DNA of 64,000 nt from Rhodococcus sp. P-2 (GTDB taxonomy: Bacteria; Actinomycetota; Actinomycetes; Mycobacteriales; Mycobacteriaceae): contig NZ_CP066779.1 in assembly GCF_016598535.1 (NCBI RefSeq), positions 2,046,001-2,110,000 on the forward strand, in the 5' to 3' direction. Positions 8,110-15,860 of the stretch are shown here, piece after piece. Positions within the stretch are counted from its first letter, which is position 1; each line of letters opens with the position of its first letter. The position numbers and the translations under genes were made by a program. The notes beneath the pieces were generated by a model. That model saw only the letters and a list, made by a program, of their open reading frames with translations, was not told where the DNA came from and did no database searches.

Positions 8110-8973
8110 CTATCGCCCTGCTGAATCCGAATCAATTGCACGTTCAACCAATTCCGCGAATTCCTCGGAGACCTTCGGCTCTGGCAATGCGAGCCCGTCG
8201 AGTGTATGGACGCGCGCGGCCAGTGTGACGCTCGAAACCATCCACACTCCGTCGGCCGCAATCAAATCCGCAGGTCGGAGGGTTTCGTATCGGCAATCGA
8301 AGCGAGCGCTGCCGGCCACGTCGAACAGGGCACGCTGCGTAGTACCCATCAAAATGCCCTGTGCGGGAGGCGGTGTGATCAAAGTCCTGTCCCGAACGAT
8401 CACCACCGTCGAGCGTGGCCCCTCCAACACATTGCCCTCGGAACTGACGAAGATCACATCGTCGGCACCCAAATTCGCCGCATATCGGAGCGCTGCCATG
8501 TTGGTTGCGTAGGACAACGTCTTCGCGCCCAGCAACTGCCAGGGCGCCCGGGCAGAGAGATCGACGGAGAAACCTCGCTCGAGCGTCATCACCGACAGCC
8601 CCGATTCCCGGACCTGCCTGACCCGATCGGCCACCGGACCGACCATCACGAAGGCTGTCGGCTTGTCGCCACTCTCACGGCCGCGGGTCAGAACGAGACG
8701 AAGAGCGCCTTCCTCCTCGGTCCCCCACTCCTCGGCAGCCATCTCGATCGCCAGACGCCAGTCGTCGAGAACGGGAGCGGGCAGGCCGAGTGCCCGCGCG
8801 CTCAGAACCAGTCGACTCAGGTGTCCCTCGACCACCCGGGCGCGGCCGTCGCGTACCAACAGCGTCTCGAAGACTCCGTCGCCGCGCACCACCGCCAGGT
8901 CGTCGGCGTGCAGAAACGGTGCGTCAGCATCGAGCACCTCATGGTCGAGAGTCACCAATACGCGATCAGGCAT
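8110..8973 (-). CDS. Aminodeoxychorismate lyase-like / class IV PLP aminotransferase-fold enzyme
   Basis: 287-residue fold-type IV PLP enzyme. The active-site Lys is in GAKTLSYATNM (about residue 149), the cofactor phosphate region in GILMGTTQRALF, and EGNVLEGPRSTV is the conserved family segment. It most likely converts 4-amino-4-deoxychorismate to 4-aminobenzoate and pyruvate in folate synthesis, which fits the neighbouring folate-dependent YgfZ-like gene. A branched-chain or D-amino acid aminotransferase cannot be excluded. It lies 154 bases upstream of cydA on the same strand and is divergent from the next gene. Confidence 0.8.
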   Translation of the reverse strand: MPDRVLVTLDHEVLDADAPFLHADDLAVVRGDGVFETLLVRDGRARVVEGHLSRLVLSARALGLPAPVLDDWRLAIEMAAEEWGTEEEGALRLVLTRGRESGDKPTAFVMVGPVADRVRQVRESGLSVMTLERGFSVDLSARAPWQLLGAKTLSYATNMAALRYAANLGADDVIFVSSEGNVLEGPRSTVVIVRDRTLITPPPAQGILMGTTQRALFDVAGSARFDCRYETLRPADLIAADGVWMVSSVTLAARVHTLDGLALPEPKVSEEFAELVERAIDSDSAGR

Positions 8974-9052
8974 GCCATCAACCCTAACGATCCGCCAAGC
9001 CGCCGGGGCCGCCCTGTAACCGCGATCCCGCCCACACTCCTAGACTGGTCTT

Positions 9053-10174
9053 GTGGTCGACAACGCTCTTGTGCCCAACAGCCCACTTCTGACTTCCCCC
9101 GGCGCGGTCACCGCACCGGACGGTTCGGCCGACATCGGTGTCGCATGGCACTACGGCGATCCCCTCGGTGAACAGCGAACCGCGCAGCGCGCAGCAGTGG
9201 TGGTCGACCGCAGTCACAGATTCGTGATCGCCATCCCCGGCGACGAACGCCTCACGTGGCTGCACACGATCTCCAGTCAGCACATCGCCGCGCTCCCCGA
9301 CGGCAAGAGCGCCGAAAACCTGAGCCTGGACGTCAACGGCCGCGTCGAGCACCACTTCGTGCAGACGGACCTGGCCGGTGTCACCTGGATCGACACCGAG
9401 GCCGACCGCGGACCGGACCTTCTCTCCTTCTTGAAGAAGATGGTGTTCTGGTCCAAAGCCGAGCCTCGAGACGGCAACGAGCTTGCGGTCCTGAGCCTGA
9501 TCGGTCCCGAATCCCCGGCTGTCCTCTCCTCGATCGGCGTGCAGACACCAACCGATGCCTACGACGCCCTCGCGCTGGCCGACGGCGGGTTCGTCCGCCG
9601 CATGCCGTGGCCCACCGAGGACTCGTTCGATCTGCTCGTCCCACGTGAGCAATTGTCAGCGTGGTGGACCAAGCTGACCGATACCGGCGCCAAGCCCGCC
9701 GGAAGTTGGGCCTTCGAGGCACTGCGCGTCGAAGCGACGAGGCCTCGCCTCGGACTGGACACCGACGAACGCACGATCCCGCACGAGGTCCACTGGATCG
9801 GTGGTCCGGCCGAGCACGGCGCCGTCCACCTCGACAAGGGCTGCTACCGCGGTCAGGAAACAGTCGCCCGGGTTCACAATCTCGGCAAGCCCCCGCGCCA
9901 CCTCGTCATGCTGCACCTCGACGGAAGCGCCGAAGCGGTCCCGGAACCGGGTGACCCGATCACCGCGGGTGGACGGGCCGTCGGACGCGTCGGGACCGTC
10001 GTCAATCATCACGAACTCGGCCCCATCGCACTCGCTCTGATCAAGCGCAACATCCCGGTCGACACCGAACTCATGGCCGGCCCCAGCGCCGCGTCCATCG
10101 ATCCGGATTCGATCGTCGCGGACGACGCACCCCAGGCCGGACGTGAGGCTGTCAACCGATTGCGCGGCAAGTGA
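9053..10174 (+). CDS. ygfZ: YgfZ/GcvT-domain folate-binding protein
   Basis: 373-residue member of the GcvT-like family. The hallmark KGCYRGQE, including the redox-sensitive Cys, is intact at about residues 262-269. Known members bind tetrahydrofolate and help build or repair iron-sulfur clusters. The GTG start at 9053 matches the length of actinobacterial homologues. Its stop overlaps the GTG of the MOSC gene by four bases (GTGA), so it heads a coupled three-gene set. Confidence 0.88.
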   Translation: MVDNALVPNSPLLTSPGAVTAPDGSADIGVAWHYGDPLGEQRTAQRAAVVVDRSHRFVIAIPGDERLTWLHTISSQHIAALPDGKSAENLSLDVNGRVEHHFVQTDLAGVTWIDTEADRGPDLLSFLKKMVFWSKAEPRDGNELAVLSLIGPESPAVLSSIGVQTPTDAYDALALADGGFVRRMPWPTEDSFDLLVPREQLSAWWTKLTDTGAKPAGSWAFEALRVEATRPRLGLDTDERTIPHEVHWIGGPAEHGAVHLDKGCYRGQETVARVHNLGKPPRHLVMLHLDGSAEAVPEPGDPITAGGRAVGRVGTVVNHHELGPIALALIKRNIPVDTELMAGPSAASIDPDSIVADDAPQAGREAVNRLRGK

Positions 10175-10839
10175 CGGGCATCGTCGACGCGGTCTGCGTC
10201 GTCCACACCGAACGTGACAGCGGCGTCAGGCGAGTCCCACGTACCGCGATCGACAAGCGTCCCGTCGACGGCCGTGTCGCGGTAGGACGACTCGGACTCG
10301 GCGGCGACTACGTCTGCGACACCGAGTTCCACGGCGGCGCATTCCAAGCCGTCTACGCGTATGAGCGCGACGAAGCGCAGCGTTGGTCGGACGAGTTGGG
10401 CCGACCGCTCGGCCCCGGATGGTTCGGCGAGAATCTCCACATCAGCGGCATGCTCGTCACAGACGCCGTGATCGGCGAGCGCTGGCACATCACCGGAGCC
10501 GAGGCGTCGGACGTTCTCGAACTCGAAGTAACCGCTCCCCGCGTCCCGTGCGGCACGTTCGGCATCTGGGCCTCGGAAAAGGGCTGGGTCAAGAGATTCA
10601 CCGAACGGACCGACGTGGGCGCCTACCTTCGCGTCAACCGGACCGGCACGATCGCCGCGGGCGACTCGGTGACCCGAGTCCACGTCCCGGAGCACGGGGT
10701 GACGGTTCGAGAGGTCTTCGCCGGAACCGACCCCGAGCGACTTCGACGGCTCCTCGCAGAACACACCGATCTTGCACCGAACGTCACCGCGCGCGTCCAG
10801 AGGTTCATCGAACAAGCAGAAGCGCAGGTGCACTCGTGA
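10171..10839 (+). CDS. MOSC domain-containing protein (YiiM-like)
   Basis: 222 residues. The MOSC core shows the FHGGAFQAVYAYERDEAQRW segment and GWFGENLHISGM, followed by APRVPCGTFGIW with the conserved Cys that in family members contacts sulfur or the molybdenum cofactor. MOSC proteins transfer sulfur or reduce N-hydroxylated bases using Moco; the exact substrate here is unknown. Start and stop overlap both neighbours by four bases, implying coupled translation. Confidence 0.85.
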   Translation: MTGIVDAVCVVHTERDSGVRRVPRTAIDKRPVDGRVAVGRLGLGGDYVCDTEFHGGAFQAVYAYERDEAQRWSDELGRPLGPGWFGENLHISGMLVTDAVIGERWHITGAEASDVLELEVTAPRVPCGTFGIWASEKGWVKRFTERTDVGAYLRVNRTGTIAAGDSVTRVHVPEHGVTVREVFAGTDPERLRRLLAEHTDLAPNVTARVQRFIEQAEAQVHS

Positions 10840-11789
10840 GTATCGAATTGGTGGAAGTGGTCCGCTCCGGATTCCGCGAATGCGTGCATCGCGGATCGGC
10901 CGTCATTCTCGGCGCCGACGGCGAGGTCGTGGTCGGACTCGGGGAAATTCACACACCCATCTACCCGCGCTCGGCGAACAAGCCGCTGCAAGCCGTCGCA
11001 GCGCTCCGTAACGGCTTTGCACCCACCAGTCCGGAAGAGTTGGCCGTCGCGTCGTCCTCACACGCGGGCGAGGCCGATCACATCGAACTGGTCGCCGCGC
11101 TTCTCGCTCGCTACCAACTCGGTGTCGACCAGCTGCAGTGCCCCTCAGATCTGCCGGGCAACGAACTGGCCCGAGCCGAACTGATCGCAGCGGGCGAGCT
11201 TCCCAGCCCGATCTACATGACCTGCTCGGGCAAGCACTCCGCGATGCTCGCGACGTGCGTCGTGAACGACTGGCCGCTCGAGACGTACATGGAGCCGTCT
11301 CATCCCCTCCAGCTCGCGATCCAGGAGACGATCTTCGATCTCAGCGGTGAGGAGGAGCAGGAACTCGGCATCGACGGTTGCGGCCTCCCGATCGTGCCGC
11401 TCTCGCTCACGAACCTGGCTCGGGCATTCGGACGCCTGCCCTCGGCTGAGCCGGACTCCCCTGAACGAGCCGTGGCCGACGCGGTCCGCGAGAACCCCTT
11501 CCTCGTCTCGGGCACGGGCCGCAACGATCAGCGCCTGATGTCAGCCGTGCCGGGTCTGTTCTCCAAGACCGGATACGACGGCATCTACGCCGGAGCGCTT
11601 CCCGACGGTTCCGCTTTCGCCCTCAAGATCGACGACGGCCATGAGCGGGCGCTCCTGCCGTTGGCGGCAGCTCTGCTCAAGCGAATGAACACCGAGTGGA
11701 CCGAGGAGCTGGCGGCTCTCGCGTCGGCTCCCGTCTTCGGCGGTGACGCCCGAGTGGGGACGATTCGCGCAATTCCGGGAAACTTCTGA
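10836..11789 (+). CDS. Class 3 (Rhizobium etli AnsA-type) L-asparaginase
   Basis: 317 residues starting at the GTG that overlaps the MOSC stop; the same frame is open further upstream but has no homology there. Class 3 asparaginase motifs are all visible: SANK (Ser46/Lys49, the SxxK pair), SSSHAGE, the CSGKH segment with Cys and Lys, and GCGLP with the second Cys. It hydrolyses asparagine to aspartate and ammonia in the cytoplasm; no signal peptide is present. This family is unrelated to E. coli AnsA/AnsB. Confidence 0.88.
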   Translation: MSIELVEVVRSGFRECVHRGSAVILGADGEVVVGLGEIHTPIYPRSANKPLQAVAALRNGFAPTSPEELAVASSSHAGEADHIELVAALLARYQLGVDQLQCPSDLPGNELARAELIAAGELPSPIYMTCSGKHSAMLATCVVNDWPLETYMEPSHPLQLAIQETIFDLSGEEEQELGIDGCGLPIVPLSLTNLARAFGRLPSAEPDSPERAVADAVRENPFLVSGTGRNDQRLMSAVPGLFSKTGYDGIYAGALPDGSAFALKIDDGHERALLPLAAALLKRMNTEWTEELAALASAPVFGGDARVGTIRAIPGNF

Positions 11790-11991
11790 GCAGTTCTCAC
11801 AAAGTTCTGACGAGTTCTTTCAGCATCCTGGCAGCTCGCGGCCATAGTGAGAGCAATCAGACACGGCGGTGAGGCGTTCGTGGAAGCGGAAGCGACTTTT
11901 CCACGCTAGAGTGTGTGTCAGGAAACTTACACACTCAAACGGGGCCGCCAAATTCCCCAGGCCGCCCCGCGAAAGCGCGAGGGGGTCAGCC

Positions 11992-12195
11992 ATGGGCCGC
12001 GGCCGGGCTAAGGCAAAGCAGACCAAGGTTGCACGCGAATTGAAATACAGCGTACCGACCACGGATTTCGACAGCCTGCAAAGAGAGCTCGCAGGTGGAT
12101 CGACCAACTCGCATCGGAGCAGTGTCCGATCGGACCAGACTTCCGATAGGGAAGGGCATGCGCGAGAGGACGACTACGACGACTGGCGGCGTTGA
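11992..12195 (+). CDS. DUF3073 small protein
   Basis: 67-residue basic, then acidic protein starting MGRGRAKAKQTKVARELKY, the conserved N-terminus of actinobacterial DUF3073 proteins, and ending EDDYDDWRR. In mycobacteria a homologue also sits next to purM. The longer open frame upstream is not needed: this ATG gives the family N-terminus and has a GAGGGGG ribosome-binding site 9 bases away. Function unknown. It is followed by an intrinsic terminator. Confidence 0.88.
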   Translation: MGRGRAKAKQTKVARELKYSVPTTDFDSLQRELAGGSTNSHRSSVRSDQTSDREGHAREDDYDDWRR

Positions 12196-12222
12196 CCGCG
12201 CACTGCCACCGCGCAGACTGTG

Positions 12223-12257
12223 AAATGAGGAAGAGCTGATCGCTCTTCCTCATTTTT
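12223..12257 (+). terminator. Intrinsic terminator after the DUF3073 gene
   Basis: Twelve-base stem ATGAGGAAGAGC (12225-12236) pairs perfectly with 12242-12253 around loop TGATC, extended by A-T pairs and followed by a T-run (CATTTTTG). It lies 27 bases after the stop codon. Confidence 0.9.
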
Positions 12258-12312
12258 GCGTTCCATTTTCCGCCTCACGCCTGCGCTTCGATCGAAACAC
12301 AGATGGACACAA

Positions 12313-12346
12313 AACTGCCCCACCGGATTTCTCCGATGGGGCAGTT
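12313..12346 (-). terminator. Intrinsic terminator after purM
   Basis: Stem AACTGCCCCA (12313-12322) pairs with 12337-12346, with an inner four-base stem (CGGA/TCCG). Read on the minus strand the hairpin is followed by TTTTG, as expected for the 3' end of purM 25 bases upstream. Confidence 0.85.
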
Positions 12347-12370
12347 GTGGTCTAGAGGTGACGTTGCGGC

Positions 12371-13450
12371 TTAGAAGCGCGGGTGGTCCCCGGCCAGGAA
12401 CGCACGCTCTGCAGCGGCGTCCGACGCCTTCTTGACGCTACCGAGCGTCCAGCAGTCGATGTGGCGTGCAGTCAGAACTGCAAGCGCACGGTCGACGTCT
12501 TCGGGAGCTACGACGGCCACCATGCCGACGCCCATGTTGAAGGTCTGCTCCATCTCGGCGCGCTCGACGCGTCCGCGCTGCGCGATCATCGCGAAGACCG
12601 GAGCGGGGCTCCAGGTTCCGCGATCGAGTTCGGCGACCAAGCCCTTGGGCATGACGCGAGCGAGGTTGTTGGCGAGGCCGCCACCGGTGACGTGGCAGAA
12701 GGTGCGCACGTCGGTCTCGGCAGCGAGTGCCAGGCAGTCCTTGGCGTAGATCTTGGTGGGCTCGAGTAGTTCTTCACCGAGCGTGCGGCCGAACTCGTCG
12801 ACGTGTGCGCTCAGGTTCATCCGGTCGATCTCGAGGAGGACCTTGCGGGCCAGTGAGTAACCGTTGGAGTGCAGTCCCGACGAACCCATGGCGATGACGA
12901 CGTCGCCGGGGCGAACGCGGTCCGGTCCGAGCAGCTTCTCGGCCTCCACGACACCGACGCCGGTGGCGGAGAGGTCGTAGTCACCGTCGGCCATGATGCC
13001 GGGGTGCTCGGCGGTCTCGCCACCGAGGAGAGCGCAGCCGGCCTGGATGCAGCCCTCGGCGATTCCGCTGACCAATTCCGCGACGCGCTCGGGGATGACC
13101 CGGCCGACAGCGATGTAGTCCTGGAGGAACAGCGGCTCAGCGCCACAGACGACGAGGTCGTCGACGACCATGGCGACGAGGTCGAGTCCGACCGTGTCGT
13201 GCTTGTCCATCGCCTGGGCGACAGCGAGCTTGGTTCCGACGCCGTCGGTCGATGCGGCGAGCAGCGGCTCCTTGTAGTCACCCTTGAGGGAGAACAAGCC
13301 GGCGAAACCACCGAGGCCGCCCATGACCTCGGGGCGGCTGGCCTTCTTGGCCAGAGGGGCGAAGAGTTCCACCGCCCGGTCGCCTGCGGCGATATCGACT
13401 CCTGCTGCCGCGTAGGAGGCGCCTGCGGTGCGGTGACTGTCCTCGGTCAT
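12371..13450 (-). CDS. purM: Phosphoribosylformylglycinamidine cyclo-ligase (AIR synthetase)
   Basis: 359 residues. Closes the imidazole ring of FGAM with ATP to give aminoimidazole ribotide, step five of purine synthesis. Motifs: STDGVGTK (ATP and substrate loop), DLVAMVVDDLVVCGAEPLFLQDY, LLGGETAEHPG and HVTGGG. The frame is open to 13609, but the ATG at 13450 gives the family N-terminus (SYAAAGVDI close behind) and has a CTGGAG site at proper distance. A small hairpin (CGAGCACGTATTGCTCG) lies in the leader near 13475. It is the last leftward gene before the convergent DUF3073 gene. Confidence 0.97.
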   Translation of the reverse strand: MTEDSHRTAGASYAAAGVDIAAGDRAVELFAPLAKKASRPEVMGGLGGFAGLFSLKGDYKEPLLAASTDGVGTKLAVAQAMDKHDTVGLDLVAMVVDDLVVCGAEPLFLQDYIAVGRVIPERVAELVSGIAEGCIQAGCALLGGETAEHPGIMADGDYDLSATGVGVVEAEKLLGPDRVRPGDVVIAMGSSGLHSNGYSLARKVLLEIDRMNLSAHVDEFGRTLGEELLEPTKIYAKDCLALAAETDVRTFCHVTGGGLANNLARVMPKGLVAELDRGTWSPAPVFAMIAQRGRVERAEMEQTFNMGVGMVAVVAPEDVDRALAVLTARHIDCWTLGSVKKASDAAAERAFLAGDHPRF

Positions 13451-13657
13451 CGGGTTACTACTCCAGCCTTGTATTTCTCGCGAGCACGTATTGCTCGTGC
13501 ACAGGTAAGTGGTCTTGCAATGTGAAGTGTTTGCAATCCTCGTGACGCGAGAGGGACCGTTCGACTCGAGACCCAGAGCGCGCACACAAATACCGACGAT
13601 TACGCCCATACGCTACCGGACCGGCCCCCTCGGTGAGACCTCGCGTACCCCGAGACG

Positions 13658-14404
13658 TCAGTTCTGCAGCCGCGCGCCGATCGAGGCGTGCAGTGCGCGC
13701 AGACTGTTCTGCCCGAGTGCGACGGTCTCGGATTCGATGTGTTTGAGGAGGTGTCCGTCGTGGACGACCTTCTCGCTCGACTGGATCAGTACCGTCCCGG
13801 CTCCGGTGAAATCGAACTGGCGTTCTTCACCGGTGTTCGCGCCGAACATGCTTCCGCGAACCGCGCCCAGGAAGCTCTGCATCCAGTCGGCATCGAAGTG
13901 ATGGGACGGCGACGGGCAGTCGGCCCAACCCACCAACGCCTGCGGGTCGATGCGCAGCGGCGGCTCCGCGAACATGACCGGGCCGTTGGACGACGCCAGG
14001 AACTTACCCGTCCCCAGCAGCGTCAAAAAGCCTGGGACGATGGACTGTTTGAGGTCCAGGCTCGTCTCGAAGGCGAGGAGATTGGCCGCGCGAATCGTGA
14101 GGTTGCCGTCGTCGAGGTCGTAGGAATTGATGTTGAATCCGCGGTCGCCGAGGATCAACTTGCCCTGCCCCTGAGCGAGCACCCAGTCGTCCGCGTAGAG
14201 CGGCGAAGAGAACCTGGCCGCGACGATCGCCGTCATGCTCGTGCGCCCGAGCGGCTCGAAGTTGATGTTTCCGTAGTACGCGATCATTGCGCCCTTGGAC
14301 GTGAACCACGGTTGTCCGGCCATCTCGACGCAGAAGGCGTAGTCGTTGCCCGGGACGTTGTCGTTGGCGGGCAGAGTTGCCGGATTGTGAATTTCGATAC
14401 CCAT
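13658..14404 (-). CDS. AIM24 family protein (third of three paralogues)
   Basis: 248 residues, AIM24/DUF124 family, predicted beta-rich and cytosolic with no signal peptide or membrane helix. Recurrent family features: WFTSKGAMIAYYGNINFEPL, the glycine-rich GQGKLILGDRG strand, FLASSNGPVMFAEPPLRIDPQALVGW, and a C-terminal GEERQFDFTGAGTVLIQSSE strand. It ends the three-gene set, 13 bases after the second paralogue. The yeast namesake is a mitochondrial protein affecting inner-membrane organisation; bacterial roles are not established. Confidence 0.85.
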   Translation of the reverse strand: MGIEIHNPATLPANDNVPGNDYAFCVEMAGQPWFTSKGAMIAYYGNINFEPLGRTSMTAIVAARFSSPLYADDWVLAQGQGKLILGDRGFNINSYDLDDGNLTIRAANLLAFETSLDLKQSIVPGFLTLLGTGKFLASSNGPVMFAEPPLRIDPQALVGWADCPSPSHHFDADWMQSFLGAVRGSMFGANTGEERQFDFTGAGTVLIQSSEKVVHDGHLLKHIESETVALGQNSLRALHASIGARLQN

Positions 14405-14417
14405 GCTCTTTGCCCTC

Positions 14418-15095
14418 TCAGAACTTCTGCTCGGACGCCTGGACCCAGACGGTGCCGGCGCCGGTCATCTTCAGCTGGATGGACTCCCCCGAGCCCTTGC
14501 CGACGGCCTCGCGCCAGCCGACGTTCGCGGAGATGTCGACGTTGATCTGACCGATATGGCACACGTATGCCTGCGGGTCGACGACGACCTGAGGGTTGTT
14601 GGGACCGACCTGCAACGGAATCGCACCCCCGTGCGAGAGGACCGCGACGCTTCCCTGGCCGTGTAATTGCGTCGTGAACAGTCCTTGACCGGTCATGGCG
14701 CCTCGTACTGCTCCGCGCACACCGCCCTGGGACGTGAGTGCGACTATCGAGCTCTGGAGGTACCCGTCGTGTGCGAGGAGCCGGTCGGCTTCGACCGTGA
14801 GCATCGACGAACCGTCGAGGTGGATCACCTCGACGTACAAACCGGCGTGGCCGTAGAAGACTTCACCATTTCCTTCGGCCGCCATCATGCGTGCGTGTTC
14901 GCCGGACATCATGCGGCCGGCCATCCCGGCGATACCGCCCATGTTCGGCATGGCGCCCGGCCCACCGCCCATGCTGTGCGGGATGAAGCGGACGTCGCCG
15001 GTGTAGTAGAGCATCGACCCGGTGCGGGCGAGCACGTTCTGTCCCGGCGCGAGGGTCGACTTGACGACCTTGCTGTTCACCAATTCCAACGGCAT
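14418..15095 (-). CDS. AIM24 family protein (second of three paralogues)
   Basis: 225 residues. Shares the paralogues' plan: an N-terminal GSMLYYTGDVRF segment, a glycine- and methionine-rich insert (GGGPGAMPNMGGIAGMAGRM), then GLFTTQLHGQGSVAVLSHGG, VDPQAYVCHIGQINVDI and a C-terminal GESIQLKMTGAGTVWVQASE strand. It lies 3 bases after the first paralogue and 13 before the third, so the three are surely one transcript. No catalytic residues are recognisable; a scaffold or binding role is possible. Confidence 0.85.
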   Translation of the reverse strand: MPLELVNSKVVKSTLAPGQNVLARTGSMLYYTGDVRFIPHSMGGGPGAMPNMGGIAGMAGRMMSGEHARMMAAEGNGEVFYGHAGLYVEVIHLDGSSMLTVEADRLLAHDGYLQSSIVALTSQGGVRGAVRGAMTGQGLFTTQLHGQGSVAVLSHGGAIPLQVGPNNPQVVVDPQAYVCHIGQINVDISANVGWREAVGKGSGESIQLKMTGAGTVWVQASEQKF

Positions 15096-15098
15096 GGT

Positions 15099-15731
15099 TC
15101 AGCGCTCCTCGGGCTGGATGTAGACGACTCCGGATCCGTCGAATCGCAGCGAGAACGCTTCACCGCTGCCACCGCCGATCGCGGAGCGCCAGGTGACGTC
15201 GGTGACGAAGCTCTGGTTGAGCTGGCCGCGGTGAGCGACGAATGCGTCGGGATCGGCAACCAGCGGATACTGCGGGCTGACTTCGAGCGCGATGATCGGT
15301 CCGCCCTTCGACAGCACCGCCACCAGACCGGTGCCGCTGACGACCGTCGTGAACAAGCCCTGTCCGGAACCTGCGCCGCGGAGTCCGGCAAATTTCACGT
15401 CGGTTCGGAGCTGTCCCACCAGTGCGAGCAATTGCGAGGCTTCGACGTGCAAGGCATCGTTGTTGAGCTCGATGATCGTGATGTCCTGGGCGTCGACCGC
15501 GAAGTAGACGGTGCCTTGTCCGCTGACTTCCATCAGGGACAGCGATTCACCTGCCGCCTTCTGTTTCAGCGCGGCACGTAACCCACCGCCGCCGCCCATA
15601 CCGGCATTCTTGAAGGTGATCGCACCCTCGTACGCCACCATCGAACCGTTGATCGCTTTGATGGTGTCCCCCACCAGGTCTGCGACCAGTACCCGGTGCC
15701 CGTCCATTCTCAGTTGCGCCACGGAGGGCAC
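15099..15731 (-). CDS. AIM24 family protein (first of three paralogues)
   Basis: 210 residues from a GTG at 15731 (a second GTG at 15719 is also possible). It contains GSMVAYEGAITFKNAGMGGGGG, GQGLFTTVVSGTGLVAVLSKGG, ADPDAFVAHRGQLNQSF and the C-terminal GEAFSLRFDGSGVVYIQPEE, matching its two downstream paralogues. It opens the AIM24 operon, with its promoter presumably in the roughly 65 bases before the purF terminator. Function unknown. Confidence 0.85.
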   Translation of the reverse strand: MPSVAQLRMDGHRVLVADLVGDTIKAINGSMVAYEGAITFKNAGMGGGGGLRAALKQKAAGESLSLMEVSGQGTVYFAVDAQDITIIELNNDALHVEASQLLALVGQLRTDVKFAGLRGAGSGQGLFTTVVSGTGLVAVLSKGGPIIALEVSPQYPLVADPDAFVAHRGQLNQSFVTDVTWRSAIGGGSGEAFSLRFDGSGVVYIQPEER

Positions 15732-15784
15732 TATGCCAGATGCTCACGACGTATGCCGTGTCGTCGAACGGAAAGTCGTGGAAC

Positions 15785-15821
15785 AGAAAATCTGCCGCCC
15801 ACAAGTTGTGGACGGCAGATT
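15785..15821 (-). terminator. Intrinsic terminator after purF
   Basis: A long near-perfect stem (AATCTGCCG...CGGCAGATT, one mismatch) lies at 15789-15821. On the minus strand it is followed by TTTTCTG, so it terminates purF transcripts just before the AIM24 operon begins. Confidence 0.85.
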
Positions 15822-15860
15822 CTCGGCTATCGATTTTCGGTGCTTTGCAGCTTTCGGTGT

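Noticed and set aside
13451..13657. Possible purine riboswitch before purM
   Set aside because: A short hairpin is visible but none of the conserved purine or PRPP riboswitch core could be identified.
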